From Chloroflexota bacterium (GTDB lineage Bacteria > Chloroflexota > Anaerolineae > Anaerolineales > Villigracilaceae): DNA of 64,000 bases. Shown piece by piece: positions 25,907-34,898 of this stretch; positions within the stretch are counted from its first letter, which is position 1; each line of letters starts with the position of its first letter. A program made the position numbers and the translations under genes. The DNA is taken from NCBI GenBank assembly GCA_023459215.1, contig JAEWVF010000065.1:27487-91486 (forward strand). Reading direction: 5' to 3'. Below the pieces are notes generated by a model. It searched no databases. It had not been told where the DNA came from and saw only the letters and a list, made by a program, of their open reading frames with translations.

Positions 25907-26920
25907 ATGACGATTATTGCCCTTGATGCCATGGGAAGTGACGAATTCCCGGTCCCGGATGTGACCGGCGCGGTCGATGCCGCCCGCGAATATGGGGTCG
26001 AAGTGATCCTGGTCGGCGACGAAGCCCGGATCAAGCCTGTTCTGGATGGCCTGAATCCGGGCAGCCTGCCGGTGCGGATTGTTCATGCGCCCGAAATGTT
26101 GACCATGGAAGATAAAGGCGTGGCCCTGGCGCTCAAGGCCCGCCGCCCGAACGCCAAAAATTCGATGGCGGTCGGTATCGACCTGGTCAAGAACGGTCAG
26201 GCGGATGCTTTTGTTACCGCTGGCAATACCGGGGCGGCCCTGGCGACAGCCTATTTCCGCCTGGGAACCATCGAGGGCGTGGATTTGCCCGCCCTGGCCC
26301 CGGTCTTCCCGACTGCGACCGGCTCCTGTGTTGTTCTCGATATTGGCGCAAATCCCGATGTCAAGCCGGACAACCTGCGCCAATTCGCCATTATGGGCAG
26401 CATCTATGCCGAGAAAGTGCGCGGGATAAAACAGCCCAAGGTTGGCCTGCTTTCGAACGGTGAGGAAGAAGGCAAAGGCAACAGCCTGGTGCGCGAGGCG
26501 ACTCCGCTGCTCAAAGGCGCCGGCCTGAATTTTTTTGGCAATGTCGAGGGCAAGGAAGTGATTGGCGGTAAAGTCGATGTCGCGGTAACGGATGGCTTTA
26601 CCGGGAATATCATGCTCAAATCATCCGAAGCGGTTGCCAAATTGATTGTCGATAAGATCAAGGAATCCATCAAAACTGGCGGCCCGCTGGCCCTCCTGGG
26701 TGGGATGCTGGTCAAACCGGCCCTGGGCAAGATCAAGAAACTGCTCGACCCGGCGGAAGAAGGCGCTGCGCCGCTGCTCGGCGTGAACGGACTGGTTTTC
26801 ATCGGCCATGGCCGCTCGGATGCATTTGCGATTAAAAACGCCATCCGGGTTGCCAAAAATGCCGCCGAGGCGAAAGTGCTTGCCGCCATGCGGGATGGCG
26901 TCGCTGAACGGTTGCGATAA
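25907..26920 (+). CDS. plsX: Phosphate acyltransferase PlsX
   Basis: Makes acyl-phosphate from acyl-ACP for phospholipid synthesis; a peripheral membrane enzyme. The 337-residue protein begins IIALDAMGSDEFP and has GNTGAALATAYFRLG, LDIGANPDVKP, GLLSNGEEEGKGN and VDVAVTDGFTGNIMLKSSE, all family signatures. CAGGAGTTATAAA supports the ATG. It is followed by fabF after a palindromic repeat, forming a fatty-acid/phospholipid pair, as is common where fapR or fabD are elsewhere. Confidence 0.95.
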   Translation: MTIIALDAMGSDEFPVPDVTGAVDAAREYGVEVILVGDEARIKPVLDGLNPGSLPVRIVHAPEMLTMEDKGVALALKARRPNAKNSMAVGIDLVKNGQADAFVTAGNTGAALATAYFRLGTIEGVDLPALAPVFPTATGSCVVLDIGANPDVKPDNLRQFAIMGSIYAEKVRGIKQPKVGLLSNGEEEGKGNSLVREATPLLKGAGLNFFGNVEGKEVIGGKVDVAVTDGFTGNIMLKSSEAVAKLIVDKIKESIKTGGPLALLGGMLVKPALGKIKKLLDPAEEGAAPLLGVNGLVFIGHGRSDAFAIKNAIRVAKNAAEAKVLAAMRDGVAERLR

Positions 26921-26926
26921 TTCAAA

Positions 26927-26971
26927 CCCTGAGCGGAGTGCTGAACGATAGTGAAGCACGAAGTCGCAGGG
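26927..26971. repeat. Dispersed repeat, CCTGAGCGGAG family
   Basis: CCCTGAGCGGAGTGCTGAAC on the left and GAAGCACGAAGTCGCAGGG on the right form a complete palindromic copy of about 45 bases in the plsX-fabF gap. With no T-run, it probably does not stop transcription into fabF. Confidence 0.75.
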
Positions 26972-26995
26972 CGATTCATAAAGGAATCTTTTTAT

Positions 26996-28243
26996 ATGGA
27001 TAAAAAACGTGTTGTTATCACAGGCATGGGGGTTGTTAGTGTTTTAGGCACGGGCCTGGATGCTTTTTGGGATGGTCTTTTGAATGGCCGTTCCGGCATT
27101 CGCCGCATCACCCAGTTCGACGCCAGCCCGTTTCCCTGTCAGATTGCCGGGGAAGTGCCGGATTTTGTCGTCGAAAATTTCATGGATCGTAAGGAAGCCC
27201 GCCGCGTGCCGCGTTCGGCCCAAATGGCTTACGCCGCCGCCAAAATGGCAGTCGACGATTCGGGCCTGCCCACCCCGCTCCCCGAACCGGAACGCTCGGG
27301 CGTGGCTTTTGGCACGGCCATCGGCGGCATGGATCGTTTTGACGATGGCGTTCGCACTATCCGCGCCCAGGGCTATGACCGCCTGAATCCGTTCACCGTG
27401 CCGACCTCCTTGCCCAATACGGCGGCCTACCTGATTTCGCAGGGATTCCAGTGCCTCGGCCCGACGACAACGATTGGCACGGCCTGCGCCACCGGGACTC
27501 AAACTGTGGGCGAGGGGCTGGAGATGATCCGCCGCGGCGCTGCCGACGTGGTCATTGCCGGCGGCACGGAAGGCTTGATCCAGGATTTTGCGATTGGTGG
27601 TTTCTGCGCCATGCGCGCGCTGCCAACCAACTATAACGATACCCCCGAAAAAGCCTCGCGCCCGTTCGACAAGAACCGCGAGGGTTTCCTCTATTCCGAG
27701 GGCGCCGCCGCCCTGGTACTCGAGTCCCTCGAGCATGCCCTGGCGCGCGGGGCGCGGATTTATGCGGAATTGGCCGGCCAGGCCTCCTCCTCGGATGGTT
27801 TCCACATGGCCCAGCCGGATCCCGAAGCAGCCGGCCCGGCCCGCGCCATGAAGTGGGCCATTGCCGACGCTGGTTTAACTCCTGCGGATATCGATTACAT
27901 CAATGCGCACGGCACATCCACCCCGTTGAACGATATGACCGAGACCCGCGCCATTAAGGCTGTTTTTGGCGAGCGCGCCTACAAGCTGGCGATTTCCTCC
28001 ATTAAATCGATGATTGGCCACGCCATGGGCGCTTCCGGCTCCCTGGAAGCGATTGCCTGCGCCAAGATCATCAGCGAAGGCATCATCACCCCAACCATCA
28101 ACTATGAAACCCCCGATCCCGAACTCGATCTGGACTACGTGCCGAACGTGGCCCGCAAGCAGCGGGTTAATGTTGCCCTTTCCAATTCATTTGGCCTGGG
28201 CGGGCAGAATGCTTGTGTTGTCCTGAAACGCTTCGAGAAATAA
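26996..28243 (+). CDS. fabF: 3-oxoacyl-ACP synthase II
   Basis: Condenses malonyl-ACP with acyl-ACP during fatty-acid elongation. The 415-residue thiolase-fold enzyme has the catalytic Cys in TIGTACATGTQT, His in NAHGTSTPLNDMTE and His in SMIGHAMGASG, completing the Cys-His-His triad of KAS I/II. The C-terminus NSFGLGGQNACVVL is typical. ATG 26996 is selected because AAAGGAATC precedes it and the family starts MDKKRVVITGMGV; an upstream in-frame ATG at 26951 falls within the palindromic repeat. Confidence 0.96.
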   Translation: MDKKRVVITGMGVVSVLGTGLDAFWDGLLNGRSGIRRITQFDASPFPCQIAGEVPDFVVENFMDRKEARRVPRSAQMAYAAAKMAVDDSGLPTPLPEPERSGVAFGTAIGGMDRFDDGVRTIRAQGYDRLNPFTVPTSLPNTAAYLISQGFQCLGPTTTIGTACATGTQTVGEGLEMIRRGAADVVIAGGTEGLIQDFAIGGFCAMRALPTNYNDTPEKASRPFDKNREGFLYSEGAAALVLESLEHALARGARIYAELAGQASSSDGFHMAQPDPEAAGPARAMKWAIADAGLTPADIDYINAHGTSTPLNDMTETRAIKAVFGERAYKLAISSIKSMIGHAMGASGSLEAIACAKIISEGIITPTINYETPDPELDLDYVPNVARKQRVNVALSNSFGLGGQNACVVLKRFEK

Positions 28244-28260
28244 ACTTTTAAGGAACCATC

Positions 28261-28971
28261 ATGAAACTTGTCCTCGATGAAAAAATCATCAAACGCAATA
28301 CCGCCATCGGGCGTTATTCCAGCCTGGTTGCCCTGCTGATTCTGGGCGGCGGCATGTATGTCACTTTTGCCTATCCCGATCAGGTCACTATTTCTTTTGG
28401 CGCGCTCCTGGTTGGCTTCCTGCTCTCGCAGTTCGGCATCTACTTCGGCAATCGCTGGGGACGCCGTCCGCGCAACGATGAACGCATTACGGCTGCGCTC
28501 AAGGGCCTGACCAAGGATTACACTTTGTATCACTACACCGCCCCTGTTTCGCATTTGCTGGTGGGGCCGGCAGGCGTATGGATTCTCGAACCCTATTACC
28601 AGCGCGGCACCATCAGCTATGAGAAAGGGCGCTGGCGTCAGAAAGGCGGCGGCTTTTTGCTCGCCTACCTCAAGATTTTTGCCCAGGAAGGTCTGGGGCG
28701 TCCCGATCTCGAGATTGAATCCGATACCGAAAGCCTGAAAAAGTTCCTGCAAAAGCACCTCGGCGAAGAACAGATTCCCCCGATCAAAGCCTTGCTGGTG
28801 TTCAGCGATGACCGCGCCGACCTCCAGGTTCAGGATGCGCCCAATCCAGCCCTGAAACTGGGTGCATTGAAGGAATTTTTCCGCAAAACGGCCAAGTCCG
28901 ATCCCATGCTGCCATCCGATTACAAGCGGGTAATGGATGTTTTGCCCCAGGAATCTGTTGAAGTCAAGTAA
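28261..28971 (+). CDS. Membrane protein with NERD-like domain
   Basis: A 236-residue protein. Two hydrophobic helices lie at about 20-62 (LVALLILGGGMYVTFAY, FGALLVGFLLSQFGIYF). The soluble part has YTLYHYTAPVSHLLVGPAGVWIL and later IKALLVFSDDRADLQVQ, resembling the beta-alpha core of NERD/nuclease-related domains. Catalytic residues cannot be assigned with confidence. It starts 18 bases after fabF and overlaps the next gene by one base, so it is part of a transcription unit with fabF and the metallopeptidase. Confidence 0.7.
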   Translation: MKLVLDEKIIKRNTAIGRYSSLVALLILGGGMYVTFAYPDQVTISFGALLVGFLLSQFGIYFGNRWGRRPRNDERITAALKGLTKDYTLYHYTAPVSHLLVGPAGVWILEPYYQRGTISYEKGRWRQKGGGFLLAYLKIFAQEGLGRPDLEIESDTESLKKFLQKHLGEEQIPPIKALLVFSDDRADLQVQDAPNPALKLGALKEFFRKTAKSDPMLPSDYKRVMDVLPQESVEVK

Positions 28972-29636
28972 TGCCGGAAATCGACAAAATTATTCGTTCC
29001 CGCCGCAAAACCATCGCCCTCGTCATCGAGGGCGATGGTTCCTTGATTGTCCGCGCCCCGCTGCTCGCCTCCGAAAAAAACATCCGCGAACTGGTTGCCC
29101 AGAAAGCGGACTGGGTTGCCCGCGCCCAGGCAAAAATGCGCCAGAACCGCCCGCCTGAGCGCCGCTTTGTCGCCGGCGAGACCCTGCCGCTCATGGGTCA
29201 GGCTCATCCGCTCAAAATTGTGCAGTCCCAGCGCGCCAGCCTGGCTTTTGAAAATGGCGCATTTCTGCTCGCCCAAAAAGCCCAGCCGCGCGCCCGTGAA
29301 GCTTTCCATTTGTGGTACAAAAAAATGGCCGCCGTCCTGCTCCCGGCCCGTCTTGAAACCCTGGCCGCAAAGCACAACCTGCGTCCCAAAAAAGTGCGTA
29401 TTTCCTCCGCCCGCACCCGCTGGGGATCATGCAGCACCAGTGGAACCATCTCGCTCACCTGGCGTCTGGTCATGGCTCCGCCCGAAGTCATCGAATACGT
29501 TATCGTACATGAACTGGCCCATATCAAGGTCAAAAACCATTCCAAAAACTTCTGGAATCTCGTTGCCGGCCTGATGCCTGACTACAAAAAACACCTTGGC
29601 TGGCTCAAGAAACACGGCCAGAGTTTGGATATTTAA
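28971..29636 (+). CDS. YgjP/DUF45-family metal-dependent hydrolase
   Basis: A 221-residue SprT-like metallopeptidase-fold protein. The zinc motif is HELAHIKVKNHSKNFW near residues 181-196 (HExxH with a third His). Upstream family features are RRKTIALVIEGDGSLIVRAP and ARTRWGSCSTSGTISLTWRLV. Members are cytoplasmic and mostly uncharacterised. The start codon overlaps the stop of the preceding gene (TAATG), which indicates coupling. Confidence 0.88.
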   Translation: MPEIDKIIRSRRKTIALVIEGDGSLIVRAPLLASEKNIRELVAQKADWVARAQAKMRQNRPPERRFVAGETLPLMGQAHPLKIVQSQRASLAFENGAFLLAQKAQPRAREAFHLWYKKMAAVLLPARLETLAAKHNLRPKKVRISSARTRWGSCSTSGTISLTWRLVMAPPEVIEYVIVHELAHIKVKNHSKNFWNLVAGLMPDYKKHLGWLKKHGQSLDI

Positions 29637-29637
29637 C

Positions 29638-30468
29638 ATGACCATTGCCAATCTTCACCAGCGCCCCATCCCCGCCACCCCTTGGGCCGAAGGCGAAAAA
29701 ATCCCCTGGAACGACCCGGCCTTTAGCGCCCGGATGCTCAGCGAACACCTCAGCCAGCAGCACGATGCGGCCAGTCGTCGCGCAAAAATCATCAAAAAGC
29801 ATGTCGGCTGGATTCATAACTTCATCCTGGCGAAGCGCCCCTCCCGCATCCTTGACCTGGGCTGCGGCCCCGGCCTATACTGCGCGGAACTGGCCGCGCT
29901 CGGGCATGCCTGCCGCGGTATCGACTTTTCTCCCGCCTCCATCGAGTACGCCGTTAAAAACGCGCCCGAAAATTGTTCCTACACCTTCGGCGACCTGCGC
30001 GCCACCGATTTTTCCTCTGGCTTCGACCTGGTCCAGTTTATCTTTGGCGAATTCAACGTTTTCAAGCCCGCCCACGCCCGCGAAATCCTGCAAAAAGCCC
30101 ACGCCGCCCTGACCCCTGGCGGGCGCATCCTGCTCGAATTGCAGAGCTACGACGCCGTCGAGCAGATGGGCAACCAGCCCTCCTCCTGGTACACCTCCGG
30201 CGGCGGCCTGTTCAGTCCCAATCCCCATCTCTGCCTGATGGAAGCCTTCTGGGATGAAGAACAATCCGCCACCACCGAGCGCTACCTCATCTTCGAAGAC
30301 AACCAGCCGATTCTCCGTTACGCCTCCACCGCCCTGGCCTACACGGAAGAAGCGATTGCCGCCCTGCTCGAAGAAACCGGCTTCACGGATGTCGAATTCC
30401 ACCCCTCCCTGACTGGCGAAACCCCCGATAGCCCTGAAGATCTCCTGGTCGTCATCGCCCGGCGATAG
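29638..30468 (+). CDS. SAM-dependent methyltransferase
   Basis: A 276-residue class I methyltransferase. Motif I is ILDLGCGPGLYCAELAALG (about 77-95), the acidic residue binding ribose is in GIDFSPASIEYA, and the later strand reads LTPGGRILLELQSY. The C-terminal half is larger than in generic enzymes, with SSWYTSGGGLFSPNPHLCL and an Asp/Glu-rich stretch. The substrate is unknown. The start ATG follows the preceding stop directly (TAACATG); upstream in-frame codons overlap the metallopeptidase gene. Confidence 0.85.
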   Translation: MTIANLHQRPIPATPWAEGEKIPWNDPAFSARMLSEHLSQQHDAASRRAKIIKKHVGWIHNFILAKRPSRILDLGCGPGLYCAELAALGHACRGIDFSPASIEYAVKNAPENCSYTFGDLRATDFSSGFDLVQFIFGEFNVFKPAHAREILQKAHAALTPGGRILLELQSYDAVEQMGNQPSSWYTSGGGLFSPNPHLCLMEAFWDEEQSATTERYLIFEDNQPILRYASTALAYTEEAIAALLEETGFTDVEFHPSLTGETPDSPEDLLVVIARR

Positions 30469-30880
30469 GCGTTTCGGCCTTTTTCCCAAACCGCTTGCCG
30501 AAAAATATCCCGATTGGCCCGGCCAGGAAAATCGAAAGAATCGCCGCGATAACTGCCCCTGCGAGACCTAACGCGCCAGTCCAGATAAAAGCATAGGTTG
30601 GCCCAAGATTAACCACTGTTTCACCGCTGGCATCCAGGCAAATCAGTTCGTACCCGGTTGCAGGCATATCGACCCCGCGCTCATCCCTGATTGTGGTCGA
30701 ATATGTGTAAAGCCCCGGCTTCGTTTCTGGCGGACACAGGTAGCCGCCAACGGTTTGGGCCGCAAAATCTGTTCCCGAAGTAAAACCGGCGCTCATTAGC
30801 CCAACGGGAATCAGGCAGGTGCTGATAACGCCGAAAAGGATGAACCAGACAATACACCCTGAAGCCAAGCCTGTTTTCAT
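30452..30880 (-). CDS. Small two-helix membrane protein
   Basis: A 142-residue protein with hydrophobic helices at about 7-32 (GCIVWFILFGVISTCLIPVGL) and 98-123 (AFIWTGALGLAGAVIAAILSIFLAG). The region between them is likely outside the membrane and has paired Cys (YLCPPETK, ELICLDASG). GGAG lies upstream of the ATG. It is convergent with the methyltransferase, overlapping its end by 17 bases. No family is recognised. Confidence 0.72.
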   Translation of the reverse strand: MKTGLASGCIVWFILFGVISTCLIPVGLMSAGFTSGTDFAAQTVGGYLCPPETKPGLYTYSTTIRDERGVDMPATGYELICLDASGETVVNLGPTYAFIWTGALGLAGAVIAAILSIFLAGPIGIFFGKRFGKKAETPIAGR

Positions 30881-30953
30881 ATTCGCTCCTTATATCGATA
30901 AGATTTATCCAGTTTTTTAGTATAGCACGCCTTTTGCTACAATAAATAAAGAG

Positions 30954-30980
30954 AAGCCGATGGAGGTCATCCATCGGCTT
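30954..30980. terminator. Bidirectional hairpin terminator
   Basis: AAGCCGATGGA pairs with TCCATCGGCTT around GGTCA. On the minus strand the hairpin is followed by a T-rich stretch, so it could end a minus-strand transcript coming from the structured element at 31099-31202. Confidence 0.6.
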
Positions 30981-31098
30981 TGTTACGTTTTATTCTAGGT
31001 TGTTTTTACTCTTGCAGTTGCACCCACTTTCTTTACTACACTTGCAGTTCAAAAAGTTGTTTCACTTGCAACTTGCTACCAGCAAAAACAGTTTTACC

Positions 31099-31202
31099 GA
31101 GGAAAGGCGGGAAAACCTTCTTCGTGTCGAGGTGGACATCTGGGGATAGACCTGTCGTGTAGGTCTCTTGCCAGTGAACGAATTACACCCCGGCCTTTCC
31201 TC
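31099..31202. ncRNA. Candidate structured small RNA
   Basis: A 104-base element in a 650-bp space without ordinary genes. The outer stem is GAGGAAAGGC..GGG with CCC..GCCTTTCCTC (13 bp, one bulge). A large internal bubble, a CTGG/CCAG stem, a small loop and a terminal AGACCT/AGGTCT stem with a 7-base loop follow. This closing-stem, bubble, terminal-stem layout recalls 6S RNA. The strand is undecided: on the minus strand a TATGAT box (31272-31277) lies upstream and a terminator (30954-30980) downstream. Also on the minus strand, AGGAGGT precedes a 12-codon ORF (31221-31183) that continues in frame past its TAA to 31036. No known family is assigned. Confidence 0.4.
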
Positions 31203-31533
31203 TCGTGTTGTACGGTTCCATTGTTTCGATTGGGACCTCCTTTCTTGCGAACGGAAGTAACTTCTAACAACATCATACAATAAAACTGCTGAAAAGTTCC
31301 TTAAAGTTTTTTTGCACATCTGTAAACGCTTGTCTGGACAGATAATCGACAGTCTTTGTTGTACAATAAATCGTCAAGTGGGGATACGTTATACAAGGAT
31401 AACATTCGACGTACACAACCTGTTATCAGCCCTGTCAACTTCGTGATAATCGTCACTAGCGCGGACTTTGGGGCTTTGCTATGCTTAGGGAAGAAACATC
31501 AGGCATCCTGTTCACCCACAAGGAACCCCCCAG

Positions 31534-33618
31534 ATGACAGATTATCGCATCCAGTCCCATCCCATCCTCGCCGCCGAGGAGCGGGAAATTTATGCATTCA
31601 CCTGGCAGGGCCAGAGCTTGCAGGCCCGCGCCGGGGAAACGATTGCCACCGCCCTGTTTGCCAATGGCATCCGCACGTTTGGCTACCACCCCAAGGACGG
31701 CTCGCCGCAGGGTATCTTCTGCGCCAACGGCCAGTGCGCCCAATGCACGGTGATTGCCGACGGCCTGCCGGTCAAATCCTGCATGGCGCTGGTCAAGCCG
31801 GGTATGGCAGTCGCACCCGTCACTGCCCTGCCGGAATTGCCCAACGTCCCGCCAGCACAGACGTTTGAGCCGGTCGCAACCATCCAGGTCGAGTGCCTGG
31901 TCATCGGCGGCGGCCCGGCGGGACTCTCGGCGGCCATTGAACTCGGCCAGCGCGGCATCCAAACTCTCGTCATTGACGACAAGCACCGCCTGGGCGGCAA
32001 ACTCGTCCTGCAAACCCACCGCTTTTTCGGCTCAATCAACGCCTGCTACGCCGGAACGCGCGGCATTGACATCGCCACCAAACTGGCGAACGACCTCGCC
32101 CAATATCTGTCCATCGAAACCTGGCTGAACGCTACTGCCGTCGCCGTTTACAGCGACAAAAAAGTTGGCGTGGTGCGCGATGGGCAATATATTCTGGTCG
32201 AGCCGAAAGTTCTGCTGGTGGCGGCTGGCGCGCGCGAAAAATCGCTGACCTTCAAGGGCAACACCCTGCCGGGCGTTTACGGCGCGGGCGCGTTCCAGAC
32301 CCTGGTCAACCGCGACCTGGTGCGCTGTTCTGAAAAACTGTTCATCGTCGGCGGCGGCAACGTCGGCCTGATTGCCGGCTACCATGCCCTGCAAGCCGGC
32401 ATCGAAGTCGCCGGGCTGGTCGAGGCCCTGCCCGAATGTGGCGGCTACAAAGTCCACAAGGATAAACTCGTCCGCATGGGCGTGCCGATTTACACCTCCC
32501 ACACCGTCCTGAGCGCCAATGGATCTGATTCGGTCGAATCCGTCACCATCGCCGCCATCGACAAGGACTGGAAGCCCATCCCCGGCACCGAAAAAACCTT
32601 TCCCTGCGACACCCTGCTCATCGCCGTCGGCCTCGACCCGGTTGACGAGTTCTACCGCAAAGCGCGCGAGTTCGGCCTGACCGCCTTCGCCGCCGGTGAC
32701 GCCGACGAAGTCGCCGAAGCCTCCGCCGCCATGTTCTCGGGTAAGATTCGCGGCCTCGAAATCGCCAAAGCGCTCGGGGTTGACGTGCCAGAAATCCCCG
32801 CAGACTGGTTTCGCACCTCCGAAATCCTGAAATCCCGCCCCGGCCAAATCACCCATGAAACCATCCCCGATGACGACGAAGCCGTTTACCCGGTCATCCA
32901 TTGCAGCCAGGAAATCCCCTGCAATCCCTGCACCTCGGTCTGCTCGCAGGGCGCAATTTTCATCGACGAACACGACATCCGCGGCGTGCCCGATTACATC
33001 GCCAAACAGATTGGCAAAGAGTGCATCGCCTGCGAAAAATGTGTCACCATTTGCCCCGGATTGGCGATTACGCTGGTGGACGTTCGCAAGCAGGGTGATG
33101 ACACCGCGCTGGTGACGATTCCCTACGAATTTGGGCGGGAAGCGCTCCACGCCGGAGACTTTGTGACCGTTACCGATACCGGCGGCAACGCCCTGGGTCG
33201 GGTCGAAGTCGTGCGGACGCGGATTGCAAAAACGACCGACCGCACCATGCTGGTTAAAGTCCGCGCCCCGCAGGTGATTTCCCAAAAAATCGCGGGAATC
33301 GAAGTCCAGAACCGCGAAGTCGCCGCCCCGCTCGAGGCCTGGGTCGAACGCCTGACCGATGACCTGATTGTCTGCCGCTGCGAACGCGTCAGCCTGGCCG
33401 ACATCAAGGCCATCATCCAGGGCGGTGTGCGCGACATGAACGAAATCAAGGCCATCACCCGCGCCGGGATGGGCGCCTGCGGCGGCAAAACCTGCGGCAG
33501 CCTGATCAAGCGCGCTTTCCGTGAGCTGGGTGTGCCGATGGCCGAAGTGACCGAAGGCACCGCCCGCCCGCTGTTTGTCGAAGTGCCGCTCGGCACTCTC
33601 GCCGGGATTAAAGAGTAG
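31534..33618 (+). CDS. Multi-cofactor FAD oxidoreductase, sarcosine/proline dehydrogenase alpha-like
   Basis: A 694-residue subunit. Order of domains: [2Fe-2S] domain with CANGQCAQC (about 67-75); FAD/NAD-binding pyridine-nucleotide-disulfide-type domain (VIGGGPAGLSAAIELG near 122 and FIVGGGNVGLIAG near 270); a ferredoxin-like insert with CNPCTSVCSQGA and CIACEKCVTICP; and a C-terminal BFD-like [2Fe-2S] domain (CRCERVSLADIKA, CGGKTCGSL). This layout matches alpha subunits of heteromeric sarcosine oxidase, amine or dye-linked proline dehydrogenases. The next gene encodes the DAO-type beta subunit. The substrate is unknown. AAGGA lies nine bases before the start codon. Confidence 0.85.
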   Translation: MTDYRIQSHPILAAEEREIYAFTWQGQSLQARAGETIATALFANGIRTFGYHPKDGSPQGIFCANGQCAQCTVIADGLPVKSCMALVKPGMAVAPVTALPELPNVPPAQTFEPVATIQVECLVIGGGPAGLSAAIELGQRGIQTLVIDDKHRLGGKLVLQTHRFFGSINACYAGTRGIDIATKLANDLAQYLSIETWLNATAVAVYSDKKVGVVRDGQYILVEPKVLLVAAGAREKSLTFKGNTLPGVYGAGAFQTLVNRDLVRCSEKLFIVGGGNVGLIAGYHALQAGIEVAGLVEALPECGGYKVHKDKLVRMGVPIYTSHTVLSANGSDSVESVTIAAIDKDWKPIPGTEKTFPCDTLLIAVGLDPVDEFYRKAREFGLTAFAAGDADEVAEASAAMFSGKIRGLEIAKALGVDVPEIPADWFRTSEILKSRPGQITHETIPDDDEAVYPVIHCSQEIPCNPCTSVCSQGAIFIDEHDIRGVPDYIAKQIGKECIACEKCVTICPGLAITLVDVRKQGDDTALVTIPYEFGREALHAGDFVTVTDTGGNALGRVEVVRTRIAKTTDRTMLVKVRAPQVISQKIAGIEVQNREVAAPLEAWVERLTDDLIVCRCERVSLADIKAIIQGGVRDMNEIKAITRAGMGACGGKTCGSLIKRAFRELGVPMAEVTEGTARPLFVEVPLGTLAGIKE

Positions 33619-33619
33619 G

Positions 33620-33693
33620 GCGGGATGTTATCCCGCCTGTTGGGTTTTGCGGAAGTTTGCCCCGCCTTTGGGCTTCGCGGGATAACATCCCGC
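33620..33693. repeat. Double palindrome GCGGGATGTTATCCCGC
   Basis: A 17-base near-palindrome (33620-33636) is present again as its reverse complement at 33677-33693, with another GCGG/CCGC pair between. Either two small hairpins or one large hairpin can form in the gap between the two oxidoreductase subunits, which may adjust the ratio of their messages. Confidence 0.75.
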
Positions 33694-33722
33694 GCCACAC
33701 AGTAGGATAAAGTGAGAAACAG

Positions 33723-34880
33723 ATGACCCATCATACTTACGACACCATCATCATCGGCTCGGGCAGCGTGGGAACCCCCCTGGCCTGGCAGTTGGCCGAT
33801 GCCGGGCAAAAAGTGCTCGTGCTGGATCAGTTTGCCAGCGCCGGGCAAGGCTCAAACAAGGAAGCCATCGGCGGCATCCGCGCCACCCATTCCGACCCGG
33901 CCAAAATCCAGATTGGCCTGAAAAGCCTGGAGATTTTCTCCACCTGGAAAGAAACCTATGGCGACGATATCGGCTGGGAGCAGGGCGGCTACTCCTTTGT
34001 GGCCTACCACTCGCGCGAGGAGCAAATTCTCAAGGAATTGCTTGTTACCCAGAAGCAATTCGGACTGGACATCGATTGGTACGACGCCCCGGCTTTCCTT
34101 GAAATCATCCCCTCCCTCAACCCGGACGGTCTGATTGGCGGAACGTTCTCTCCTGGGGACGGCAGCGCCTCGCCGATGCTATCCGTTCTCGCCATTGAGC
34201 GGCGCGCCAGAGCTTTGGGCGCGGATTTCCACTATAGCGAAGCGGTCACAGCCGTTGAACGCCAAAATGGGCGTGTGAGCGGCGTCCGAACTGACAAAGG
34301 CGCGTACCGGGCCGCGATGGTGGTCAACGCCGCCGGGCCGTGGGCGAAGCAGGTGGCTGCCCTGGCCGGAGTCGATGTTCCCGTTCAGCCCGATTCGCAC
34401 GAGGGCGGCATCACCGAACCGGTGGCCCACTTCCTGCGCCCGATGGTGGTCGACATCCACCCGACTGAAGATTCGGCCAATTACTATTTTTACCAGCACC
34501 ATACCGGGCAAATTATCTTCTGTATCACGCCCAACCCGCCGATTGTCGGCATGGATACCCGTGAAACGTCAGTTTTCCTGCCGCAGGTGGCGCGGCGCAT
34601 GATTGGCATCATGCCCTGCCTGCAAAATATCAAAGTCCGCCGCACCTGGCGCGGCCTGTATCCGATGACTCCCGATGGCGCGCCAATTGTCGGCGAAGTT
34701 GAGGGGCTGGATGGCTACCTGAATGCTGTCGGCATGTGCGGACAGGGCTACATGCTCGGCCCCGGCCTGGCGGTCTATCTCAGGCAGTGGATTATCGGCA
34801 CCGACGCGCAGCAAGCTCAACGCGTGCTGGCTCCGCTTAGCTTATATCGTGATTTTGGCAAGAAGGAAAAGTTGAAGTAG
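33723..34880 (+). CDS. FAD-dependent oxidoreductase, DAO family (beta subunit-like)
   Basis: A 385-residue flavoprotein. The N-terminal dinucleotide-binding motif is IIIGSGSVGTPLAWQLADAG, with EAIGGIRATHSDPAK downstream. A DAO-type substrate domain follows, then the C-terminal FAD motif TPDGAPIVGEVEGLDGYLNAVGMCGQG. It resembles beta subunits of sarcosine oxidase or proline/amine dehydrogenases. Together with the Fe-S-rich alpha subunit upstream it should oxidise a secondary amine or amino acid and pass electrons onward. The gap between the genes holds a double palindrome. Confidence 0.87.
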   Translation: MTHHTYDTIIIGSGSVGTPLAWQLADAGQKVLVLDQFASAGQGSNKEAIGGIRATHSDPAKIQIGLKSLEIFSTWKETYGDDIGWEQGGYSFVAYHSREEQILKELLVTQKQFGLDIDWYDAPAFLEIIPSLNPDGLIGGTFSPGDGSASPMLSVLAIERRARALGADFHYSEAVTAVERQNGRVSGVRTDKGAYRAAMVVNAAGPWAKQVAALAGVDVPVQPDSHEGGITEPVAHFLRPMVVDIHPTEDSANYYFYQHHTGQIIFCITPNPPIVGMDTRETSVFLPQVARRMIGIMPCLQNIKVRRTWRGLYPMTPDGAPIVGEVEGLDGYLNAVGMCGQGYMLGPGLAVYLRQWIIGTDAQQAQRVLAPLSLYRDFGKKEKLK

Positions 34881-34898
34881 TTTTGCAGCTTGAAACCG

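Noticed and set aside
31099..31202. RNase P RNA, suggested by GAGGAAAGGCCGGGG on the minus strand
   Set aside because: The element is far too short and lacks the other conserved RNase P regions. It is kept only as an unnamed structured candidate.
31330..31533. Riboswitch in front of the multi-cofactor oxidoreductase
   Set aside because: No consensus of glycine or other known riboswitches was found; only weak promoter-like words are present.
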